DNA of 64,000 nt, taken from Acidisarcina polymorpha. GTDB lineage: Bacteria; Acidobacteriota; Terriglobia; Terriglobales; Acidobacteriaceae. The stretch is from positions 5,580,001 through 5,644,000 of the forward strand of contig NZ_CP030840.1 of the NCBI RefSeq assembly GCF_003330725.1, read 5' to 3'. The notes under the pieces are model-generated. The model was given only the letters and a program-made list of their open reading frames with translations, searched no databases and was not told the origin of the DNA. Below, piece by piece: positions 53,678-61,103 of this stretch (positions are counted from its first letter, which is position 1; every line of letters begins with the position of its first letter). A program made the translations under genes and the position numbers.

Positions 53678-55169
53678 CCGCCGCGGAACAAACCGCGAAG
53701 TAGATTACAACGCCTCAGCAATCCTGCACGGGTCGCGCACTGCCAGAGCAACAGCGGAAATTACCATGGCGTTTGAGATGCGAAGCGAGTCATCCTCCCT
53801 GAGTAACTTCGATAGTGTCTTCAGCGGATTCCGGCAACATCTCTTTCTTTCGTGCGGCGCCACCACTGCACTGTTAGCGGCAGCAACGGAGGTGATGACG
53901 CGACCAGGCAGTGCGGAGGTCGCGGATGTGATGGAATCGAGCTCGAACAGGAATGGCGGCGAATCGGCATCAACAGCGGTGCTCGAGAACACCATGGAGC
54001 AGCAAGCCGCAACGGAGACTTTATTCCAGCCAGTCCAACTTGGCCGATACAAACTTCCGCACCGCATGCTCATGGCGCCGCTCACCCGATCGCGCGCTCG
54101 CCAACCCGGGAATGTGCCTTCTCCGATGAATGCTCTTTACTATGCACAACGCAGCACGGCCGCTCTCATCGTTTCAGAAGCGACCCAGGTCTCTCAGCAG
54201 GGACAAGGCTATGCGTGGACACCGGGCATCCACAGCCTGGATCAGGTGGAAGGCTGGCGGCTTGTCACCGAGGCGGTGCACAAGGCCGGCGGCTTGATCT
54301 TCATGCAGCTGTGGCATGTTGGCCGCATCTCTCACCCTTCGCTCCAGCCTGACGGCATGCTGCCCGTGGCGCCCTCCTCCCTCAAACCTAAAGGCTTGGC
54401 CTTCATCGAAAATGAAAGCGGCGAGGGAGAGCTGGTCCCTTTCGTAACTCCACGCGCGTTGGAGACGGAGGAAATTCCTTACATCATTAAGCAATACGTG
54501 CGCGGAGCCAGGAATGCGCTCGAGGCCGGCGTCGACGGCATCGAGATTCACGCAGCAAACGGCTATCTTCTTGACCAGTTTCTCAACTCCGGCACCAACC
54601 GGCGTACCGATGCGTATGGCGGCTCCGTCGAAAACCGCGCGCGGCTTCTCCTTGAGGTGGTGGAGGCGGTCACCCGAGTCTGGGGCGCCAATCGCGTCGG
54701 CGTACGGCTTTCTCCGCTAGGTACGTTCAACGACATATGCGACCAAGACCCGGAAAAAACCTTTGGCTGCGTTGCGAAGAAGCTCAACGAGTACGGACTA
54801 GCCTACCTGCACCTAGTTAATCCCGCGATTGCCGAACTTGAAAAAGGAATAGAGCCTGATCCGAGGGCTATCCGAATGCTGGATTTAATGCGCAAGAAGT
54901 TCCGTGGCACCTTGATCATCACGGGCGGCTTCGATCAGGGAACCGCAGAGAACTGGCTTAAGCAAGGTCGAGCGGATCTGATTGGATTCGGGCGCAAGTT
55001 TCTGGCCAATCCGGATCTGCCGAACAGGTTTCGCCAGCATGCTCATCTCAATGCGGATGATCCCGCCACTTATTACGGCGGTGGCGCCATAGGTTACATC
55101 GATTACCTCACGCTCGCGCAAGAGCGCGGTGAGGAGCCGAAGCCGCACGTGGATGAAAGATGGCGCTAG
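53655..55169 (+). CDS. Old yellow enzyme (NADH:flavin oxidoreductase/alkene reductase) with long N-terminal extension
   Basis: 504-aa protein. From about residue 119 it is a complete OYE barrel: LFQPVQLGRYKLPHRMLMAP, LYYAQRSTAALIVSEATQVS, IFMQLWHVGRISH, GIEIHAANGYLLDQFLN with the FMN/substrate His-Asn pair, GGSVENRARLLLEV and a GFGRKFLANPDLPNRF end. OYEs reduce activated alkenes and nitro compounds with FMN and NAD(P)H. The first ~118 residues have no similarity I recognise. The start at 53655 has a strong AAGGAG 7 nt upstream; an ATG at 53994, just before the barrel, has a poor site. Confidence 0.9.
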   Translation: MANLTPASRRGTNREVDYNASAILHGSRTARATAEITMAFEMRSESSSLSNFDSVFSGFRQHLFLSCGATTALLAAATEVMTRPGSAEVADVMESSSNRNGGESASTAVLENTMEQQAATETLFQPVQLGRYKLPHRMLMAPLTRSRARQPGNVPSPMNALYYAQRSTAALIVSEATQVSQQGQGYAWTPGIHSLDQVEGWRLVTEAVHKAGGLIFMQLWHVGRISHPSLQPDGMLPVAPSSLKPKGLAFIENESGEGELVPFVTPRALETEEIPYIIKQYVRGARNALEAGVDGIEIHAANGYLLDQFLNSGTNRRTDAYGGSVENRARLLLEVVEAVTRVWGANRVGVRLSPLGTFNDICDQDPEKTFGCVAKKLNEYGLAYLHLVNPAIAELEKGIEPDPRAIRMLDLMRKKFRGTLIITGGFDQGTAENWLKQGRADLIGFGRKFLANPDLPNRFRQHAHLNADDPATYYGGGAIGYIDYLTLAQERGEEPKPHVDERWR

Positions 55170-55289
55170 CGCTCGAAGAAGCTCGCGGCAGGAATAGCAG
55201 CGGCTACCGGGCACTATAAGGCTCGCGCATCAGGAACTAGCAGCTTGCATGGCGTTTCTAGCAACAGGCACGTACCAGAGGAGAGGACT

Positions 55290-56429
55290 ATGAAAGCAGT
55301 CGTTTACAACGGACCCCGCGACGTCAAGGTAAAGAATGTTCCTGACGCCAAAATCGAGCAGCCTAACGACGTGGTCGTCAAGATCACCACCACCAACATT
55401 TGCGGTTCTGATCTGCATATGTACGAGGGCCGGACCGACTTCAAACCGGGAGGCGTCTTCGGTCACGAGAACACCGGAGAAGTCGTCGAGGTAGGTCCTG
55501 GAATCAGCCGCATCAAGAAAGGTGACCATGTCAGCCTGCCTTTTAACATCGGCTGTGGCTTCTGCAAGAACTGTGAAGCCGGTCTTACCGCGTTTTGCCT
55601 CACCGTTTATCCGGGAATGGCCGGAGCTGCTTATGGCTTCGCCGACATGGGACCTTTTCCGGGCGGACAGGCGGAATACCTCCGCGTCCCCTACGGCGAC
55701 TTCAACTGCTTGCGGCTACCAGACGACGCCCGGGAAAAGCAGGACGATTATGCACTTCTGTCCGATATATTTCCCACCGGTTGGCACTGCACCCGTCTCG
55801 CAGGCCTCCAACCCGGCGAGTCCGTTGTGATTTATGGCGCCGGCCCGGTTGGTTTGATGGCCGCCTTAGCTGCGACGATCCAGGGCGCGAGTAAGGTCAT
55901 GGTCGTCGATCGCCATCCCGACCGGCTTGCTCTGGCAGAAAAGATCGGTTGCATTCCCATCGACGACTCGAAAGCTTCCCCGGTCGAGCAAGTGTTGGCA
56001 CAGACCCGCGGAGAGGGCGCCGACCGAGGTTGTGAATGCGTAGGCTATCAATGTCACGAGCCACATGGCCGCGAGATACCCAATCTCACGATGAATAATC
56101 TTGTGGGCTCCGTACGCTTCACCGGTGGAATCGGCGTTGTGGGCATTTTCCTGCCTAAAGACCCGGGGGGCGCCGATCAGCTCGCCAAGCAGGGTGAGAT
56201 TGCTTTTGACATGGGACTCTTCTGGTTCAAAGGGCAGTCGATTGGCACTGGGCAAGCCAACATCAAGCACTACAACCGGCACCTGCGCAATCTGATTCAC
56301 GCCGGCCGGGCAAAACCCTCCTGGATCATTTCGCATCGGTTGCCTCTCGACCAGGCACCGAATGCCTACCAACATTTTGACGCGCGCGACAAAGGGTGGA
56401 CGAAAGTTGTTCTAAAACCGGCGGCGTAG
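55290..56429 (+). CDS. Zinc-dependent alcohol/formaldehyde dehydrogenase
   Basis: 379-aa medium-chain dehydrogenase of the glutathione-independent formaldehyde dehydrogenase-like group. The catalytic zinc region has NICGSDLHMYEGRTDFKPGG and FGHENTGEVVEVGPG, the structural zinc site is GCGFCKNCEAGLTAFC, and the Rossmann fold is VVIYGAGPVGLMAALAA. The ATG at 55290 follows GAGAGGACT. It oxidises alcohols or aldehydes with NAD; substrate unknown. It lies between the OYE and aldo/keto reductase genes, as part of an aldehyde/electrophile handling set. Confidence 0.92.
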   Translation: MKAVVYNGPRDVKVKNVPDAKIEQPNDVVVKITTTNICGSDLHMYEGRTDFKPGGVFGHENTGEVVEVGPGISRIKKGDHVSLPFNIGCGFCKNCEAGLTAFCLTVYPGMAGAAYGFADMGPFPGGQAEYLRVPYGDFNCLRLPDDAREKQDDYALLSDIFPTGWHCTRLAGLQPGESVVIYGAGPVGLMAALAATIQGASKVMVVDRHPDRLALAEKIGCIPIDDSKASPVEQVLAQTRGEGADRGCECVGYQCHEPHGREIPNLTMNNLVGSVRFTGGIGVVGIFLPKDPGGADQLAKQGEIAFDMGLFWFKGQSIGTGQANIKHYNRHLRNLIHAGRAKPSWIISHRLPLDQAPNAYQHFDARDKGWTKVVLKPAA

Positions 56430-56488
56430 TCTTGGTGCCTTGGTCATGTGGGGGTGGATACCGCCCCCACCTCTTTTGGGGGCAGCAA

Positions 56489-57334
56489 ATGGAACAACGC
56501 TATTTCGGATCTACTCAGCGTCAGGTCACGGTGATCGGGCAGGGCACCTGGTATGACGAAAACGATGACCCTGCTTCAGCCGTCGCTGCGTTGCGCCTCG
56601 GTCTCGATCGGGGCATGAAACACATCGATACCGCTGAGATGTACGGCTCCGGAGCCGCCGAGAAGCTGGTTGGCCAGGCGATTGCGGGTCGGCGGGACGA
56701 AGTGTTTCTGGTCTCAAAAGTCCTCCCTCAGAATGCCGGGCGGCGCACCACCATCAAGGCGTGTGAGAGATCTCTTTTGCGGCTCAAGACCAATCGCCTG
56801 GATTGCTACCTCCTGCACTGGCGTGGACGCCATCCGCTGGAGGAAACGGTCGCCGCTTTCGAGCAGCTGCGCGAGGAAGGAAAAATACTCTCCTGGGGAG
56901 TCAGCAATTTCGACGTGGAGGATCTGGAGGAAATCGCGGGAATCGCCGGCGAAGATCTGCCCGCCTGTAACCAGGTCCTTTATCACCTCCAGGAGCGGGC
57001 CGTTGAGCATGCTGTTATTCCCTGGTGTCAGAAGCACAAAGTGGCAGTGGTGGGATATAGTCCACTGGGCCATGGAGCATTCCCGGCGCCCCACTCCCCG
57101 GGGGAGCGCGTGTTGCACGAGATAGCAGAACTGCAGCATGCCACTCCTCGGCAGGTGGCGCTCCAGTTCCTGGTGCGCAGCCCCGGACTTTTCACCATTC
57201 CCAAAGCTTCGACTCCCGAGCACGCCGCGGAAAATGCGGGTGCCGGAGATTTCCAGTTGTCTACAGCAGACATCGCCCGCATCGACAAGGCCTTCCCCCT
57301 GGGTCCACGTCCCGACAGGCTTCCGATGTTGTAG
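56489..57334 (+). CDS. Aldo/keto reductase
   Basis: 281-aa AKR barrel enzyme. The catalytic tetrad is visible: Asp in HIDTAEMYGSG, Tyr in EMYG, Lys in LVSKVLPQ and His in CYLLHWRG. The NADPH-binding C-terminus has VVGYSPLGHGAF and TIPKASTPEHAAENA. The ATG at 56489 has GGGGG 7 nt upstream; a longer frame starts inside the previous gene and is less likely. It reduces aldehydes and ketones. The next gene starts 19 bases after its stop. Confidence 0.93.
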   Translation: MEQRYFGSTQRQVTVIGQGTWYDENDDPASAVAALRLGLDRGMKHIDTAEMYGSGAAEKLVGQAIAGRRDEVFLVSKVLPQNAGRRTTIKACERSLLRLKTNRLDCYLLHWRGRHPLEETVAAFEQLREEGKILSWGVSNFDVEDLEEIAGIAGEDLPACNQVLYHLQERAVEHAVIPWCQKHKVAVVGYSPLGHGAFPAPHSPGERVLHEIAELQHATPRQVALQFLVRSPGLFTIPKASTPEHAAENAGAGDFQLSTADIARIDKAFPLGPRPDRLPML

Positions 57335-57353
57335 ATCTTGTGAGGCAAATAAA

Positions 57354-58622
57354 ATGAGCGCGTCGACTCCTCAACATTCGTTACAGCTACGGCTCCTGGG
57401 CACCCACGGTTCATCCGCCAGTTACGGGCTGCGTGATTTTCTATACCGCAGCAATGTTCCATTCGAATGGATTGAGCTGACCTCGGATGAGCAGGCGCGG
57501 GAGTTGGCCCAAGTCAACGATCTGCACGATCAGCGCTTGCCGGTCTGCCTTTTTCCTGACGGCGCCAGGCTGGAAAATCCCACCATTCGCCAGATCGCGG
57601 AGAAGTTAGGCTGGTTCCAAAAGCCATCGAGCGCAGAATATGATCTGGCCATTCTGGGCGGCGGCCCTGCCGGGCTCAGTGCTGCAGTGTACGGCGCGTC
57701 GGAGGGCCTCAAAACCCTACTGATCGAGCGCTACGCCGTCGGCGGACAGGCGGGTACCAGTTCCAGGATAGAGAATTACCTGGGATTTCCGGAGGGCATC
57801 AGCGGCAATGACCTCGCGAAACGTGCCCGTGACCAGGCCAACCGCTTTGGAGCCGAGATCCTTCTGTTGCATGAGGGGGTTCGTGCCGAGCTCGTGCCCG
57901 GAAAGTCGATTGGTCACCTGGCGGATGGCAGCAGCTTTGTGATGCACGCCGCGATCTGTGCTTCTGGTGTTGAATACCGCCGTCTCAACCTTTGGAACGA
58001 AGAACGGCTGCGCGGCGCGGGTGTCTTTTACGGCGCCGGCACCAGCGAGGCGGAGCTGTGCAGCAGCCAGGTGGTCTTCGTGGTCGGTGGCGGCAACTCC
58101 GCCGGACAGGCGGCGATACATTTCTCCCGCTACGCTCGAAAAGTCTACATCCTGATTCGTGGAGATGGCTTGAAGGAAACGCTCTCCCACTATTTGATCG
58201 ATCGCATATCGGCCTCGCCGAAGATCGAGGTAAGACCGCATACCGAAGTCCTTGAGCTGCATGGCGACAACCACTTAGAAGCCATTACTCTCATCAATAA
58301 TTTGACCGGCCGGCAGGAAATGATCAAGACGTGCTGGCTTTTCCTGTGTCTTGGCGGCCTGCCCAACACCGATTGGGCTGCAGAAGCCGGCCTGGTGCGC
58401 GACCAGCAAGCTTATCTCGTTACTGGTCCGGATTTACGGCAGCACAATGGCTTTTCCGGGACTTGGCCGCTCGATCGCGAACCCTATTATCTGGAAACCA
58501 GCTTTCCCGGAATGTTCGCCGCCGGCGATGTTCGCCATGGGTCTATCAAACGATGCGCCTCGGCCGTCGGGGAAGGCGCAATGGCCGTTACCTTTGTTCA
58601 CCGTTATTTAGCCAGCCGCTGA
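57354..58622 (+). CDS. Thioredoxin-reductase-like flavoprotein without redox CxxC
   Basis: 422-aa protein. Residues ~8-85 resemble a glutaredoxin/thioredoxin-like domain without its cysteines; ~95-420 are a TrxR-type pyridine nucleotide-disulfide oxidoreductase: DLAILGGGPAGLSAAVYGAS (FAD), NYLGFPEGISG, VVFVVGGGNSAGQAAIHFSR (NAD(P)H) and MFAAGDVRHGSIKR (FAD). The position of the TrxR CATC motif reads GAGTSEAEL, so the redox pair is missing. It must pass electrons differently. The ATG at 57354 has GAGG 8 nt upstream. The UBP-type zinc finger gene follows after 13 bases. Confidence 0.88.
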   Translation: MSASTPQHSLQLRLLGTHGSSASYGLRDFLYRSNVPFEWIELTSDEQARELAQVNDLHDQRLPVCLFPDGARLENPTIRQIAEKLGWFQKPSSAEYDLAILGGGPAGLSAAVYGASEGLKTLLIERYAVGGQAGTSSRIENYLGFPEGISGNDLAKRARDQANRFGAEILLLHEGVRAELVPGKSIGHLADGSSFVMHAAICASGVEYRRLNLWNEERLRGAGVFYGAGTSEAELCSSQVVFVVGGGNSAGQAAIHFSRYARKVYILIRGDGLKETLSHYLIDRISASPKIEVRPHTEVLELHGDNHLEAITLINNLTGRQEMIKTCWLFLCLGGLPNTDWAAEAGLVRDQQAYLVTGPDLRQHNGFSGTWPLDREPYYLETSFPGMFAAGDVRHGSIKRCASAVGEGAMAVTFVHRYLASR

Positions 58623-58635
58623 AAGGAAGACGCTT

Positions 58636-58941
58636 ATGTCAGGATGTTCACACTTAGGCCAGATTCGACGTGTATCTCCGGGCACTCCCGAAGGCTGTGA
58701 GGAGTGCTTGAGGACGGGGAGTTCCTGGGTTCACCTTCGCTTATGCCTGGAGTGCGGCCACGTCGGCTGCTGCGACCAATCTCCCGGTAAACACGCCACC
58801 AAACATTTCCATCGCACCAGCCATCCCATCATGCGCTCCTTCGAGCCCGGTGAGGATTGGGGCTGGTGCTACGTTGACGAGGTCATGCTGAACGATGTGG
58901 ATCAATGGATCCCGTGGCGCCGCTCGCGGGCAAGTCTATAG
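58636..58941 (+). CDS. UBP-type zinc-finger protein
   Basis: 101-aa protein consisting of one zf-UBP domain: CEECLRTGSSWVHLRLCLEC, GHVGCCDQSPGKHATKHFHR and SHPIMRSFEPGEDWGWCYVD. In eukaryotes this domain binds ubiquitin C-termini; the bacterial versions are small stand-alone proteins of unknown role. AGGAAGACGCTT precedes the ATG. It follows the thioredoxin-reductase-like gene after 13 bases, a pairing that suggests a shared function. Its end overlaps the convergent quinone reductase gene by 6 bases. Confidence 0.92.
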   Translation: MSGCSHLGQIRRVSPGTPEGCEECLRTGSSWVHLRLCLECGHVGCCDQSPGKHATKHFHRTSHPIMRSFEPGEDWGWCYVDEVMLNDVDQWIPWRRSRASL

Positions 58942-59889
58942 GTCAATGTGCAGGACGATCTTTCCGACCACGTGCCCTTCTTCAATCCTGCGGTGAGCAG
59001 CAGCCACGTCTTGGAATGAGAAGACCTGGACCCGTAGCGGGAGGGTCCTGGTACTGATCGCCGCATTCAGCTTTTCGAAGGCCTCATGCGACATCGCGCC
59101 ATCGAATGCTGAAGCCGGATGGCCGCTGAAGCGTGGTTCGGGTTCAACGCCATTCGGAAAGGCAATCGGCGCTTTCGGCTTCAGATGCGAAAAGAAGGAC
59201 GCCAACGCGTTACTGTCGGCGGTGACCAGGGCAGCGTCGAACCCGTCCTTGGCCGCGCGTTTAATTGCGCCCTCGCGTTCCGATGAATTTGGATCGATTG
59301 TGTGCGCGGCTCCCAGCGACCGAACATACTCCTGCGCTTCCGGCCGCGCCGTGCCCACGACCGTCGCCCCTTTCTCGCTGCCCAGCCAGACCGCGCAGGA
59401 ACCGACGCCGCCGCTCGCACCGAAGACCAATACGGTTTGCCCGCGAGTCACTTTCAGAGTTTCCAGACCAGATTGAGCTGTCAATGCGATGCACGGCATT
59501 CCCCCTGCGATCTTCATATCCAGGTGTGCTGGAACCGGAGCTACCCTGTCCGCGGGAACGCTGACGTATTGCGCGTAAAATCCGCCGTTGCCGTAGCTGT
59601 AAGAGTAAACGCGATCGCCTACGCGGAACCTTGTCACATGGCTGCCAACGGCAGCGATTGTTCCGCTCCCGTCTGCGCCCATGATTGTTCCCGGTTTGAC
59701 GGATCCCCACGATCCTGCACGCTGCTCCGCGTCCCAGATGCCCACACCCACATACTCGAGCGCGATAAGGACGTGGTTAGACGGCAGTGCGGGTATGGGC
59801 ACCTCTTTGATGTGAATGGCTTCAGGGGGCCCGGCCGCATCCACAACCGCAGCTTTCATGACCTTCGGAAGAGTTGATAGGGTCGTCAT
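58936..59889 (-). CDS. NADP-dependent quinone oxidoreductase (zinc-free MDR)
   Basis: 317-aa medium-chain reductase of the quinone oxidoreductase type. The cofactor fold is VLVFGASGGVGSCAVWLG, and the N-terminal part has IMGADGSGTIAAVGSHVTRF and GDRVYSYSYG. No structural zinc cysteines are present. It reduces quinones or enones with NADPH. Its ATG overlaps the stop of the beta-hydroxyacid dehydrogenase gene (ATGA), so the two are coupled on the minus strand. Confidence 0.9.
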   Translation of the reverse strand: MTTLSTLPKVMKAAVVDAAGPPEAIHIKEVPIPALPSNHVLIALEYVGVGIWDAEQRAGSWGSVKPGTIMGADGSGTIAAVGSHVTRFRVGDRVYSYSYGNGGFYAQYVSVPADRVAPVPAHLDMKIAGGMPCIALTAQSGLETLKVTRGQTVLVFGASGGVGSCAVWLGSEKGATVVGTARPEAQEYVRSLGAAHTIDPNSSEREGAIKRAAKDGFDAALVTADSNALASFFSHLKPKAPIAFPNGVEPEPRFSGHPASAFDGAMSHEAFEKLNAAISTRTLPLRVQVFSFQDVAAAHRRIEEGHVVGKIVLHIDL

Positions 59890-60766
59890 CGCTTCACTCC
59901 ATTGGTAAGAGCCAGGTAGATAGCGCTTAGATCGTCTGCTCCGAAGCCGGGTTCGGCTTCTGCCCAGGTAGCGTCGATGTTGTTAAGGATCGGAAGCCGG
60001 GCGCGCTCTTCTCCCGCCGCTGCGAGTGCAAGTTGAACATCCTTGTGTGCCCAGCGAAGCGGAAATTCCGTTTCCGCGGTGCGGCCCGCTTTTATCTTCT
60101 GGAATTTAGCCACTGCCCACGCTGGAACCAGAGGACCACCCGAGACCAGCGACGCGAAACGGCCCAGGTCGATCCCGAGTGCGTCTCCGAGTATAGAAAC
60201 TTCCGCGACCCCTTCGTTGAGGACCGCGATCCAGGCGTTGAACAGGAGTTTCATGCGCGTTCCCTGTCCTACATCACCGAGCCAGTGTGTCTGCACAGCG
60301 ATTGCATCGAAGAACGGCTGTGCTGTCGCGGCCAAGCGAGCTTGGTCGCCTGACGCAAGAATGACCAGCTTCCCTTGTTCGGCCGCAGCTTTGCTACCCG
60401 AGACCGGCGCATCGAGGAAGGCGATCTCGGGCCGTGTGGCGGCCAGGCGGAACGCGCGTTCCGTCCCCTCAACCCCAATGGTCGACATCTGTATCCAGAC
60501 GGCGCCCGGCTTCATCGCCGACAGAACCTCTCGTTCCTTCATGATGCTCAGCACCGCATCGGCGTTTGACACCATGGTGACGACGATGTCCGCATCCTGA
60601 ACAGCATCCCCCGCGCCTTGTGCAATCGGACGTTATCGTGAGCAAAACTGGAGGCGCGTTCGGGCGATCGATCCCACGCCGTAGTATTCAAACCGCCGCG
60701 AGCAGCGGTACGCGCGATCGCCGCGCCCATGATACCCAATCCTAAAATAGAAATTTTCACGCTCAT
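59886..60766 (-). pseudogene. Beta-hydroxyacid dehydrogenase (3-hydroxyisobutyrate dehydrogenase type), frameshifted
   Basis: From the ATG at 60766 the frame encodes the NAD(P)-binding start (VKISILGLGIMGAAIARTAA, then NTTAWDRSPERASSFAHDNV) and then leaves frame near 60627. The other frame continues as IAQGAGDAVQDADIVVTMVS, NADAVLSIMKEREVLSAMKP, FLDAPVSGSKAAAEQGKLVI and the catalytic Lys region LGDVGQGTRMKLLFNAWIAV, ending at 59886. A one-base deletion in CGA(A)TTGCACAA explains it. As read, the gene gives only 72 aa of the first domain. The family oxidises short beta-hydroxyacids. Confidence 0.87.
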
Positions 60767-61103
60767 GTCTTATGGATGTTCATGCTAGCGCCCGGACGCA
60801 GCGAGGCGCAATTCTCCACAGCGAGTAGAGCTACCCGGGTCTCTGGTAGGACCCATTCGTACGACCTTAGGCTTAGAGGAGCATCCGACCCGAAGGATAT
60901 GAGACTAGCAACTAGTAGAGTTGGAACAGACTCTTCCAAATAGCTTAATACGGCGTCAGGAGCCGCAATTAGCGGCTTTTGACACGACCTTAGATTCCGA
61001 CTGCCCGTTCCAGCTGCAGAACTTGCGTATTGATGCGCTGGTCGGCGAAGCGGCAGGATGATACCTTTGCTTGCGGTCCGCATTATAGAAATGAGAAAGC
61101 CGC
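60767..61103. other. Intergenic region before the UvrA-like gene (337 bp)
   Basis: Divergent promoter region. A 120-aa frame on the minus strand (60763-61125) overlaps both neighbours, resembles nothing and is not taken as a gene. Nothing else is seen. Confidence 0.4.
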
